Shown: in pieces, positions 17,467 through 27,313 of the stretch
How positions within the stretch are numbered: position 1 is the first letter of the stretch
How the letters are laid out: every line of letters begins with the position of its first letter
Assembly: GCA_039029355.1 (NCBI GenBank)
Contig: JBCCGI010000005.1
Coordinates: 1-64,000, forward strand
Origin: JBCCGI01 sp039029355
Lineage (GTDB): Bacteria; Planctomycetota; UBA1135; GCA-002686595
Direction of reading: 5' to 3'
DNA length: 64,000 bases
Notes under the pieces: generated by a model
Database searches by the model: none
The model's input: the letters and a program-made list of their open reading frames with translations, nothing else
Told to the model about the DNA's origin: nothing
Program-made: the position numbers and the translations under genes

Positions 17467-18482
17467 TCGGGAGACTCCGTCTCCTCCCGGCTCTTGTACC
17501 ACCGGCGGACGGCGCCCACCGCGCGATCCTGGTCGTCCTTCGTCTTGACGAGCAGGCTCAGCGTCAGCTCCGCGGCGGCGGGCCCTTCCGCGAGCGGGTT
17601 CGGATCGTCTCCGCTCCCGCCGAGCGAAAGCAACGCCGTCAGCCACCCGATCAGCTCCGCGGTCGCCGGCTTCTTGCGCAGGCCGACGCGGTCCTGGCGC
17701 AGCTCTTCGAAGAGCGCGATCCCGTCGTCGAGCAGCGCGCCCGTGGCGCCTTCGAGGTGGGTGAGCCGCGCGTCGAGGATCTTCCGCAGGCGCTTGCCGG
17801 TGGGGAACGCGATGTCGTAGAAGACGCAGCGGCGCAGGAAGGCGTCGGGCAGATGCTTCTCCGAGTTGCTCGTGAGCACCACCACCGGGCGCAGGTTCGG
17901 GTCGGCCCGGATCAGGGCGCCGCCCAGCTCGGGGATGCGGAACTCCATGTCCTCGAGCTCGCCCAGGATGTCGTTCGGGAAGTCGCGCGGGGCCTTGTCG
18001 ACCTCGTCGATCAACACGACCGAGCGGCGCGCGCCGGGGTGCTCGAAGCGCTCGGGCAGCACGTGGGCCACCGCCTCGGGCTTGTTCGACAGCAGGATGG
18101 CCTGACCGAGGGCGTTGTAGGTGAAGAACTCGACCGCCGGCCGGCTCTCCTCGCCGGGCTGCGCCGACTGGAAGCGCCCGATCGAGTCGATCGTGTAGAA
18201 GAGGTCGCGCGAGGTGCTGGTCGACTTGGTGCGGAAGACCAGCGGTTCGTCGAAGCCCAGCTCCCACGCCAAGCTGGCGGCAAGCTGGGTCTTGCCGGTG
18301 CCGGGCTCGCCCGACAGCAAGAGCGGCTGGCCGAGCATCAGCGCCACGTTGACTGCGTTCGGCAGCCCGTCGTAGGCGCGGTAGCCGGCGGGGTCGGTCT
18401 CCTTCCTGCGCGTCGACGGCGGCAGCTCGCGGGGCTCGTCCGGGCGTCCGGAGCCGCTTCCTGTGTAGAACGACTCAACCAT
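17463..18482 (-). CDS. MoxR-family AAA+ ATPase
   Basis: A 339-residue AAA+ protein. After a 30-residue polar N-terminus come Walker A GEPGTGKT (residues 58-65), a sensor loop, Walker B VVLIDEVDK (about 154-162), and sensor 1 in VVLTSNSEKHLPDAFLRRC with its arginine-finger region. The C-terminal lid is helical. MoxR ATPases remodel partner complexes, usually with vWA proteins, and the next gene encodes such a partner. The start overlaps the end of the DUF4062 gene by 8 nt and the stop overlaps the vWA-like gene by 4 nt, so the three genes form one translationally coupled operon. Confidence 0.93.
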   Translation of the reverse strand: MVESFYTGSGSGRPDEPRELPPSTRRKETDPAGYRAYDGLPNAVNVALMLGQPLLLSGEPGTGKTQLAASLAWELGFDEPLVFRTKSTSTSRDLFYTIDSIGRFQSAQPGEESRPAVEFFTYNALGQAILLSNKPEAVAHVLPERFEHPGARRSVVLIDEVDKAPRDFPNDILGELEDMEFRIPELGGALIRADPNLRPVVVLTSNSEKHLPDAFLRRCVFYDIAFPTGKRLRKILDARLTHLEGATGALLDDGIALFEELRQDRVGLRKKPATAELIGWLTALLSLGGSGDDPNPLAEGPAAAELTLSLLVKTKDDQDRAVGAVRRWYKSREETESPE

Positions 18483-19794
18483 GATCGGCCTCCATGTTCT
18501 TCAGCTTGTCCTCCAGGATTTCGCGCAGCTTGCCCGCGAGTTGCTCCATCGGGAGCTCGGTGGCCCCGCCGTAAGCCGCGTTGACCTCGGCCTCCAGCGG
18601 CACGCGCCCGATGAGACCGGGCGCTTCGTTGCGCGCCCAGTGGCGCGCGAGCTCGAGCTGGACGTCCCCCAGCTCGGGGAGCAGGGTGTAGCCGGGTCCG
18701 GGGTGCACGCGGCCCGGCAGCCGTTCGAGCGCCTGCTCGACGCCGGCGCGACGCCTCCCAGACGGCAGCAGGCGCACGAGCAGGCCGTCGCCCGCCGTCG
18801 GGTACTCGAAGAAGAACACCAGCACGAGCGGATGCACGAGCTCGGGCCACTCTCTCCCCAGCCAGAAGCGCGTCACGTCCTCGAGGCCGCGCCGCTCGTC
18901 CTCGCGCCAGTTCCGGACGGGAAACTGAACGCGCACCAGGGTCGGGCCGTCGCCGCTAACGGCGAGCAGGGCGTCGCGCAGGTCGGCCTCGGACACGCTG
19001 ACGAGGCTGCCGTCGCGGAGCACCTCGCACCCGACGCGCCGCCGGAAGGCGGCGGCGGGATCCGTCGCACCCGGCGACCACGGGACGTCGACGGCACGCA
19101 CCGTCACTTCGTCCGCGTCCCGCCCCATCAGCTCGGCCAGATAGCGCGAGCTGACGCAGTCGACGAACTCCGAATGCGCCTGCCCGCGGTCGCCGTGCAC
19201 CATGCAAACCAGCGGTCGCCCGCGGCCGGCGGCGGCGTGCGCGCTGAGCGGCCCGCGCAGCTCGTCGAGCTGCGGCAGGCGATCGCAGTAGTACGGCAAG
19301 AGCGGAGGGACTCCGCCCCGCCGGCGACGGCGTCGCCGACCTTGAAAGTGCTGCGCGAACGCGATCAGGATCTGTTGATTGAGGGAGGCCGGGTCCTTGA
19401 AGCCCGCACAGAGGTTGTCGGCCGATACCCGCTCGCGGAAGCTGCGGATCGCCGCCGGATCGGCGTCGCGGAGGTCCGCTGGCCATGCATCGTGGTCGGC
19501 CGAGAGGAAGAGGAAGCGCTCCGCGCCGGCCTTCCCGGCCGCCTCGTACTCGAGCTGCGTGAAGCTCTTGGTTTGCCCCGGCGGAAGCGACCCGTAACGC
19601 CAAGCCAGGATGCCGATGTAGAAGTCGCAGCTGCGCGCGTCCTCCAGACACTTCGCGAGCGGGGGCCGGCCGGCGGCGCCGTAGTACTCCATCCCGATCG
19701 GCTCGAGGCCCGCGCCACGCGCGGCCTCGAAGGCCGCCTTGCGTTCGTCCTCTAGATCCTCCGAGGTCGACGAGATGTAGACCGTCTTGTTCAA
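18475..19794 (-). CDS. DUF4062 and iSTAND-like two-domain protein, likely sensor/effector of the MoxR module
   Basis: A 439-residue protein. Residues 3-100 are a DUF4062 domain (TVYISSTSEDLEDER ... CDFYIGILAWRYG ... FTQLEYEAA), a fold related to TIR-like and nucleoside-processing domains. An arginine run (153-159) links it to a second domain starting LLPYYCDRLPQLDEL (about 165). That opening, with the VCMVHGDRGQAHSEF segment where a P-loop would be but with no GKT/S, matches the inactive STAND (iSTAND) type. The likely start is TTG 19794, giving the usual MxxTVYISST N-terminus with a GGAGAG ribosome site; TTG 19830 is an alternative. It is the first gene of the module, 89 nt after tyrS. Confidence 0.85.
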   Translation of the reverse strand: MNKTVYISSTSEDLEDERKAAFEAARGAGLEPIGMEYYGAAGRPPLAKCLEDARSCDFYIGILAWRYGSLPPGQTKSFTQLEYEAAGKAGAERFLFLSADHDAWPADLRDADPAAIRSFRERVSADNLCAGFKDPASLNQQILIAFAQHFQGRRRRRRRGGVPPLLPYYCDRLPQLDELRGPLSAHAAAGRGRPLVCMVHGDRGQAHSEFVDCVSSRYLAELMGRDADEVTVRAVDVPWSPGATDPAAAFRRRVGCEVLRDGSLVSVSEADLRDALLAVSGDGPTLVRVQFPVRNWREDERRGLEDVTRFWLGREWPELVHPLVLVFFFEYPTAGDGLLVRLLPSGRRRAGVEQALERLPGRVHPGPGYTLLPELGDVQLELARHWARNEAPGLIGRVPLEAEVNAAYGGATELPMEQLAGKLREILEDKLKNMEADHG

Positions 19795-19848
19795 GCCAGC
19801 GCGGCCTCTCTCCGGGCCCCTCGCGCGCAATCCTCAGGCCCGGCTAGT

Positions 19849-19888
19849 CGCCCGTCAAGGGCCTCAGCCGCCCGCCAAGGGCCTCAAC
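19849..19888. repeat. Two-copy 20-bp tandem repeat at the tyrS stop codon
   Basis: Units 19849-19868 and 19869-19888 match at 18 of 20 positions (core CAAGGGCCTCA). The right unit contains the tyrS stop (19886-19884). The left unit is a near copy lying between tyrS and the DUF4062 gene. Probably a small local duplication. Confidence 0.6.
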
Positions 19889-21101
19889 TCGGCCGCACGC
19901 GCGCGAAGCGGCGCTTGCCGACCTGGACGAGCAGGCCCTCGCCGGCCGCCGGCTTCACCAGCGCTTTCGGGTCCTTCACCACCTCGCCGTCGAGCCGTAC
20001 CCCGCCCTGCTGGATCGCGCGGCGGGCCTCGGAGCCGGACTGGGTCAGCCCGATCTCGCGCAGCAGCACGCTCAGCGGCACGCCGTCCGCCGGCCAGTCG
20101 CCGGGGAAGGCCTTTTCGGGGATGTCGTCGGGCAGCGCCTTCTGCTTGAACTGGCGGTCGAAGGCGTCGGCCGCCTCGCGGGCCGCGGCGTCGCCGTGGT
20201 AGAAGGCGGTGAGCTCGTGCGCGAGCCGGGCCTTGGCCGCGCGTGGGTGGCCGGCGAGCAGCGTGGCGATCTCGTCCTCAGGGACGCGGGTGAGCTGCTG
20301 GAACCACACCTCCATCGCGTCGTCGGCGATGCTCATCGTCTTGCCGAACATGTCGTTCGGCGCGTCGGTGAGGCCGATGGCGTTGCCGTAGGACTTCGAC
20401 ATCTTGCGGCCGTCGAGACCGTTGATCAGCGGCGCGGTGCAGATCGACTGGCGCTCCTGGCCCTCGGCCTCCTGCAGGTCGCGGCCGACCAGCAGGTTGA
20501 AGAGCTGGTCGGTGCCGCCGAGCTCGACGTCGGCGCGCACCATCACCGAGTCCCAGCCCTGCATCAGCGGGTAGAGGAACTCGTGGATGCCGATCGGCTC
20601 CTCGGCCTTCATGCGCTCCTGGAAGGTGTCGCGCTGGAGCATCTGCGCCACGGTCATCCGCGCGCAGAGGCGCTGCACGTCCTCGAAGGACATGCGGTCG
20701 AACCACTCGGTGTTGTGGCGCACCTCGGTGCGCTCGAGGTCGAGCACCAGGCCCGCCTGCTCGCGGTAGCTGACGAGGTTGGCCTCGACCTCTTCGCGCG
20801 TGAGCTGCGGGCGCAGCTTGTTCTTGCCAGACGGGTCGCCGACCATCGCGGTGGCGTCGCCGACGATCAGCACGATCGTGTGCCCGAGGTCCTGCAGGTC
20901 GCGCAGCTTGCGCAGGTGGATCGCGTGGCCGACGTGCAGGTCGGGCGAGCTCGGGTCCGCGCCCAGCTTGATGCGCAGGCCGCGGCCCTCGGCCGCCGCG
21001 CGCTTGAGCTTGTCGCGGAGCTCGCGCTCCTCGATCAGGTCGATCGCGCCGCGCTTGAGGGCGGCGGCCGAGTCCTCGATCCACTGGGCGTCGAAGGTCA
21101 T
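19884..21101 (-). CDS. tyrS: Tyrosyl-tRNA synthetase
   Basis: A 405-residue class I aminoacyl-tRNA synthetase. The HIGH-type motif is HVGH (PDLHVGHAIHL), the ATP site is GRKMSKSYGN, and there is a C-terminal S4 RNA-binding domain (VPLSVLLREIGL ... GGVRLDGEVVKDP). The length and spacing fit the TyrZ-like branch (the HxGH and KMSKS versions). The ATG at 21101 overlaps the stop of the upstream gene as ATGA, so it is translationally coupled and probably the last housekeeping gene of the cmk-plsC-rpsA run. Confidence 0.96.
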   Translation of the reverse strand: MTFDAQWIEDSAAALKRGAIDLIEERELRDKLKRAAAEGRGLRIKLGADPSSPDLHVGHAIHLRKLRDLQDLGHTIVLIVGDATAMVGDPSGKNKLRPQLTREEVEANLVSYREQAGLVLDLERTEVRHNTEWFDRMSFEDVQRLCARMTVAQMLQRDTFQERMKAEEPIGIHEFLYPLMQGWDSVMVRADVELGGTDQLFNLLVGRDLQEAEGQERQSICTAPLINGLDGRKMSKSYGNAIGLTDAPNDMFGKTMSIADDAMEVWFQQLTRVPEDEIATLLAGHPRAAKARLAHELTAFYHGDAAAREAADAFDRQFKQKALPDDIPEKAFPGDWPADGVPLSVLLREIGLTQSGSEARRAIQQGGVRLDGEVVKDPKALVKPAAGEGLLVQVGKRRFARVRPS

Positions 21102-22219
21102 TCGGCGAGCCTCTGGTCCGGCAGGTCGAGCCGGCCGCCGGGGCCGGACTCGGGGACTCCGTCGCGGCGCGACTCGAACCATGCGGCCCACGCGACGGGC
21201 AGGTTTCCGGGCCGGCCGGTGCGCGCGAGCCAGCGCAGGGCGGGCGAGATCATCTCGACGCGCTCGGGGTCGCGCTCGGCGAGCTCGATCACGTGCGGCG
21301 TCAGGAGGTCGAGCGCCTCCTCGCGCCGCTCGGGAGCGATGCGCACGGCGCGCTCGAGCAGCGGCGGCAGGAACACCGACCGTGCGCCGACGTAGCGCAC
21401 CAGCTCGGCGGGCTCGACCGGCGCCAGCGGCAGGAAGGGAGCGTTGCGCGTGCGCTCGACCGCCTCGACCGGCGGGTTCTGGGCGGGCAGCCAACGCTCG
21501 CCGACCTGCACCTCGCCGGAGTGGAGCTCCAGGGTCCAGCGCTCGCGCACCGCGAGCGCCGCGCCCAGCGCGAGCTCGTAGTCCAAAAGCGGCAAGCGCA
21601 CCGGCTCGCCGGCGGGCAGCACCAGCCGTGAGAGCGCGTGTGTGGTCTCGGTCGCCAGGCGCCGCGACTCGTTGCCGGCCGGGTCGACGCCAACGACGGT
21701 GTGCCGCAGAGTCGAGGGCGGCAGGTGCAGCACCACGTCCTCCGCGCGGCTGTGGCGGCCCAGAAGGACGAGCCGGAAATCGCGCGAGCCATCGACCGGC
21801 TCACTGGCGAGCCGCAGGTCGACCGAGCGCACGACGGCGCGGCCGTCGAGGATGCGCTCGTAGCCCCGGGCGAACTCCAGGAGGTGCGCCGGGGGCCGCC
21901 GGGCCAGAATCCCGTCCAGGATGCGACGGGCGAGCGCATCCTCGCCGTCGGCGACCGCGGCCTGGAGCGCATCGAAGGCCGGCAGGAAGGCCGGGTCGAC
22001 CGAGCGGCGCGCCTCGGCGGGCCGCTCGATCAGGATCCGCTCGGGCGTGTCGGACGCCGAGCGGCATGAACCGAAGAAGAAGGCGAGGACGATCGTCAGC
22101 AGCCAGTACGCGCCCGGCGCGCCCAGGATGCCGATCCCCCCCGCCGCAAGCGGCGCCCACCACGGGGACGCGCGCCGGCTCGACGCGCGTCCCCTCGGGT
22201 TGTGGCCACGGGCGCCCAC
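21098..22219 (-). CDS. Unknown single-pass membrane protein between rpsA and tyrS
   Basis: A 373-residue protein, GTG start at 22219, 9 nt after rpsA. An Arg-rich cytoplasmic start is followed by a hydrophobic segment (about residues 24-50, GIGILGAPGAYWLLTIVLAFFF) and then a Cys in FFGSC that could be a lipobox or a chance Cys. The rest (about 320 residues) mixes beta-rich segments and a helical C-terminus with no motif I recognise. ATGA overlap with tyrS supports a real gene. I cannot name a family. Confidence 0.75.
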   Translation of the reverse strand: MGARGHNPRGRASSRRASPWWAPLAAGGIGILGAPGAYWLLTIVLAFFFGSCRSASDTPERILIERPAEARRSVDPAFLPAFDALQAAVADGEDALARRILDGILARRPPAHLLEFARGYERILDGRAVVRSVDLRLASEPVDGSRDFRLVLLGRHSRAEDVVLHLPPSTLRHTVVGVDPAGNESRRLATETTHALSRLVLPAGEPVRLPLLDYELALGAALAVRERWTLELHSGEVQVGERWLPAQNPPVEAVERTRNAPFLPLAPVEPAELVRYVGARSVFLPPLLERAVRIAPERREEALDLLTPHVIELAERDPERVEMISPALRWLARTGRPGNLPVAWAAWFESRRDGVPESGPGGRLDLPDQRLAE

Positions 22220-22228
22220 GGGTGTTGC

Positions 22229-24046
<1,818 letters not shown>

Positions 24047-24052
24047 GGGTGT

Positions 24053-24811
24053 CTAGGGGTCTGGTAAGGCTGGGTTGCGAAGGGACGAAAATAGATCAAT
24101 CACGAACGGCCGCCGGGCAGCGCCCGGCGGTGGGCGGAAACAGGTCGGCGGCAGCGAGCCGTAGCTGCCGTCGCCGACGAGGCCGAGGACGGCTTCGCGC
24201 GCGGCATCGAGGGCCTTGCCCGACGAGGGCAGCGGGTCGCCGTAGCGGATCGCGCAGCGCACCGGCCGCGGGAGCGACGCGCCGCGCGGCAGGATAGAGA
24301 GCGTGCCGCGGATGCCCGCGGGCACGATCGGCACGCCGGCCTGGCGCGCGACCAGGGCCATGCCGCGCTGGAACTCGGCGACGCTGCCGTCCTTGCTGCG
24401 GGTGCCCTCGGGGAAGATGGCGACGGCGTCGCCGGCCTGCAGGTGCTGCACCATCTCGCGGATGGCCGCGCGGTCGGACGCGCCGCGGCGCACCATCACG
24501 GCGCCGGTGTGGCGGATGAGGAACGAGATCGCGCGGCTCTTCGCCAGCGTGTCGCGGGCGACGAAGCACACGTGCCGGTCGGTCGAGCACGCGATCAGCG
24601 GGATGTCGAGCATCGACTGGTGGTTCGCCACGATCAGGCAGCCGCCGGTCTTCGGCAGCTTGTCGCGCTGCTCGACCCGAAAGCGATGCACGAGCACGAA
24701 CCAGAGCCAGAACATCCGCCGCACGACGCGGTAGACCAGGCTCTTCTCGGTCGTGAACTCGGGCGGCCGGGCGCGGGCGAGCTCTTCCTCGGTGACCGTC
24801 TCCGAGCTCAT
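24053..24811 (-). CDS. plsC: 1-acyl-sn-glycerol-3-phosphate acyltransferase
   Basis: A 252-residue membrane-associated acyltransferase that makes phosphatidic acid. The catalytic HX4D block is NHQSMLD (about residue 63), the substrate block is FPEGTRS (about 134), and VPIVPAGIRG matches block IV. An N-terminal amphipathic/hydrophobic stretch (MFWLWFVLVHRF) would bind the membrane. The ATG overlaps the cmk stop as ATGA. The C-terminal 35 residues are polar and not family-typical. Confidence 0.94.
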   Translation of the reverse strand: MSSETVTEEELARARPPEFTTEKSLVYRVVRRMFWLWFVLVHRFRVEQRDKLPKTGGCLIVANHQSMLDIPLIACSTDRHVCFVARDTLAKSRAISFLIRHTGAVMVRRGASDRAAIREMVQHLQAGDAVAIFPEGTRSKDGSVAEFQRGMALVARQAGVPIVPAGIRGTLSILPRGASLPRPVRCAIRYGDPLPSSGKALDAAREAVLGLVGDGSYGSLPPTCFRPPPGAARRPFVIDLFSSLRNPALPDP

Positions 24812-25467
24812 GCCGTCGAGCGCTCCTCGAAGCCCTGCACCAGCTCCAGGATGCGCGCCACCACCTGGTCGGCGGTCAGGTCGTCGGCGTCGATCCGCAC
24901 CGCGTCCTCGGCCTGCATCAGCGGCGAGTGTTCGCGGTCCGTGTCGGTCCGGTCGCGGCGCTGGATGTCGGCGAGGATCTCGTCGACGCGCTCGGGCGTG
25001 CCCTCCTGCAGCGCGCGGCGACGCGCGCGTTCCTCGGGGCTAGCGTTGAGAAAGAACTTGTGGTCGGCATCCGCGAACACGACCGTCGTCGTGTCGCGCC
25101 CCTCCGCGACGACCCCCGGCTCGCTGCGGCCGAGAACGCGCTGGCGCGCCACGATCGCCTCGCGCACCGCGGGGTGCGCCGAGACCGTCGAGACGTGCCG
25201 CGTGACCTCGCGGCCGCGGATGTCGGGCTCCCCGGGGCGGCCGTCGATCCGGAGCTTGCCCGCCTCGTCGAAGTCGAGCTCTAGGGAGTGCGCGACGGCG
25301 GAGCACCCTGCGGCGTCCGTCGGCGGCACCCCGCGAGCCAACACCTCGAGCGTGACGGCGCGGTACATGGCACCGGTGTCGAGGAACTGCAGGCCGAGGG
25401 CTTCGGCCACGCGCCTCGCCACCGTGCTCTTGCCCGCGCCTGCGGGCCCGTCCATGGCGATGATCAT
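24808..25467 (-). CDS. cmk: Cytidylate kinase
   Basis: A 219-residue CMP/dCMP kinase. The P-loop GPAGAGKSTVARRVA is at residues 7-21. LDTGAMYRAVTLEVL and the VVAEGRDTTTVVFADA segment (usually GRDxGTVVFP) follow, then the lid Arg motifs RRALQEG and RRDRTDTDRE. The ATG at 25467 is the usual start, with a GGGGAGGAG-rich ribosome site upstream. It heads the cmk-plsC-rpsA housekeeping operon. Confidence 0.95.
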   Translation of the reverse strand: MIIAMDGPAGAGKSTVARRVAEALGLQFLDTGAMYRAVTLEVLARGVPPTDAAGCSAVAHSLELDFDEAGKLRIDGRPGEPDIRGREVTRHVSTVSAHPAVREAIVARQRVLGRSEPGVVAEGRDTTTVVFADADHKFFLNASPEERARRRALQEGTPERVDEILADIQRRDRTDTDREHSPLMQAEDAVRIDADDLTADQVVARILELVQGFEERSTA

Positions 25468-25571
25468 CCCGGGAACTGGGGGTCTCCTCCCCCCGGAGGG
25501 CGGGGAGAAGGCCGTACGAGCATAGGGGCGCCGCGGGCGGGTGCAAGGAACGCCCCCCGGATCCCCCTCCC

Positions 25572-26558
25572 TTAACGAAGCAGCCCCTCGGCCGCGAGCC
25601 GCGCGGCCATGGCCCGGGCCGCCGCCGCGTGGCCGTGGGGCGTCCAGTGGTTGTCGCTCTCGAAGCGCACCGGGGCCTCGCGCGCCGCCTCGGCCAGGGC
25701 CGGCCCGAGGTCGAGATAGCGCACTCCGGGGCGCCCGGCGAGGGCCGCGGCCAGCCAGGGGTCCTCGAAGCCGCAGACCAGAAGGCGCGTCCCGGATCCG
25801 GGATCCGTCCGGGCGGCGAGGGCCTCCAGGAGCGCGGCCAGGCGCTCGCGGCCGAGCTCGACGTCCGGCGGGCCCAGCGGGACCTGGCGGCGGGCCTCGC
25901 GGGCCTTCAGGAGTGAGCGCACCAGCTCGCTGTAGCGCGCGAGCAGGCCGTCGGGCACCGGCGCCTCGAAGCGAGCGCGGAGCTCCGCCCACCCCGGCGC
26001 GTCGGTCCAGGCCCCGGCCGGCAGGAAGGGCTTCGAGCGCCCGTACATCCGCCGCCGCGAGACCTCCTCGACGTCGTTGGCGCAGACCGTCAGCACCACG
26101 GCGCGCGGCTCGCGCCGGGCGCCGTCGCGGTCAAACAACAGCAGCTGCTGGTCGGTGCCGAAGCCGCTGACGCCCAGGTTGGCGACCGGCACGCCGGTCG
26201 CGTCCTCGAGCAGCGCGGGAAAGGCCTCGCGCTCCTCGACCCCCCACCCGAAGGTCATCGAGTCGCCGAGCGTGACGATGGGCCGCGCGCCGGGCGCGGG
26301 CGGCGTCGCGTCGCGGTAGCCCTCGGCGTTGATGCGGATCCCGACGTCGAAGTCCGAGGTGGCGTGGCGCACGTCGGCGCCGGGCACGTAGCGCCAGCCG
26401 AGCGCCTCGTCGTGCACGACGTAGCGCGGGTTGGTCGTCGGGCCGAAGTCGCCGGTGCGGAACACGCGCCAGGCGACCTCGGCAGCGCCGAGCGCCCCCC
26501 CGGCGGCGAGCACCGCCAGGAGCATCCCCCGCACGAGCTTCGCGGGCAGCACCTTCAT
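25572..26558 (-). CDS. SGNH/GDSL-type hydrolase with N-terminal membrane anchor
   Basis: A 328-residue predicted membrane-anchored or exported esterase. The first 30 residues are hydrophobic (MLLAVLAAGGALGAAEVAW). Block I is LGDSMTFGWGV (nucleophile Ser), block II is NLGVSGFGTDQ (Gly), block III is CANDVEE (Asn), and block V is DNHWTPHGH (Asp/His). All four SGNH residues are therefore present. Such proteins in envelope clusters often remove or transfer acyl groups on polysaccharides; the substrate here is not shown. The ATG overlaps the stop of the LpxH-like gene. Confidence 0.87.
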   Translation of the reverse strand: MKVLPAKLVRGMLLAVLAAGGALGAAEVAWRVFRTGDFGPTTNPRYVVHDEALGWRYVPGADVRHATSDFDVGIRINAEGYRDATPPAPGARPIVTLGDSMTFGWGVEEREAFPALLEDATGVPVANLGVSGFGTDQQLLLFDRDGARREPRAVVLTVCANDVEEVSRRRMYGRSKPFLPAGAWTDAPGWAELRARFEAPVPDGLLARYSELVRSLLKAREARRQVPLGPPDVELGRERLAALLEALAARTDPGSGTRLLVCGFEDPWLAAALAGRPGVRYLDLGPALAEAAREAPVRFESDNHWTPHGHAAAARAMAARLAAEGLLR

Positions 26559-27313
26559 CCCAGCGCTCGGGTGGCCTCGACCGCGAGCTCCCCCGCCGCG
26601 CCCACGCGCAGCAGGTCGCGCGTACCGCCGAAAGCGTCGAGCACCATCCAGCGCCCCGCGTCCTCGGGCCGCTCGTCGCGGAACTCGTGTGCGTGACCGC
26701 AGACCAACGCCGCGGCGCCGGTGGCGCGCAGCAGCGCGGCAGCGGCCGCGGGCTGCAGCGACTTCTCCTCGGGCGGCTTGCGCGCCACCGCACCGGTGCT
26801 GGCCCGGCGCAGCCGGCGCGCCAGTCCGCGCGACACCGTCAGCGGCAGCCGCGGTGCGAGCCACAGCAGCGGGCGCGAGCGAAGCACGCGCCGCAGCCGC
26901 TGGTACGCGACGTCGAGCGTCGCCAGCTCGTCGCCGTGCACGAACAGCACCCGCCCGCCGTCCGGCAGCACGCCGACGAAGCCGTGCCGGTGCACGCGCG
27001 CGCCCGCCGCGCGCTCGAAGCCGGCGTCGAGCAGGAAGTCGCGGTTGCCGGGCACCACGTCGAACAGCACGCCGCGCCGCGCGCGGGCCGCGAGGGCGTC
27101 CACCAGGCGCTGGCCGCCGTCGGTCCGCTGGTGCGGCGGCCCCAGCCAGTACTCGAAGAGGTCGCCGAGCACCACGACGCGCGGCGCGCCGCCGGCGCGC
27201 TCTAAGAAGCCGAGGAAGCGCTCCACCGCCGCGCCGTCCTCGACATCGAGGTGCAGGTCGGCGACAAAAAGCGTCCCGGGCGCAAGGGCCACCTCGGGGA
27301 AGCGCTCCGGCAC
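26555..27313 (-). CDS. LpxH-like UDP-2,3-diacylglucosamine diphosphatase family phosphoesterase
   Basis: A 252-residue calcineurin-like phosphoesterase. The five metal motifs are present in order: FVADLHLD (DxH), LGDLFEYW (GDxxE), PGNRDFLL (GNxD), FVHGDELA and CGHAHEF (GHxH). The GDLFEYW and HGDE patterns fit the LpxH branch, which makes lipid X in lipid A synthesis. I leave the symbol blank because related YbbF-type enzymes share the motifs. The GTG start at 27313 abuts the TAG of the regulator gene with no gap. Confidence 0.88.
   Translation of the reverse strand: MPERFPEVALAPGTLFVADLHLDVEDGAAVERFLGFLERAGGAPRVVVLGDLFEYWLGPPHQRTDGGQRLVDALAARARRGVLFDVVPGNRDFLLDAGFERAAGARVHRHGFVGVLPDGGRVLFVHGDELATLDVAYQRLRRVLRSRPLLWLAPRLPLTVSRGLARRLRRASTGAVARKPPEEKSLQPAAAAALLRATGAAALVCGHAHEFRDERPEDAGRWMVLDAFGGTRDLLRVGAAGELAVEATRALG

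Noticed and set aside
13633..17820. A 1395-codon plus-strand reading frame opposite the vWA-like membrane protein
   Set aside because: Composition is Arg/Gln/Glu/Pro-rich without motifs, it spans two minus-strand genes, and the minus-strand frames have clear domains and coupled starts.
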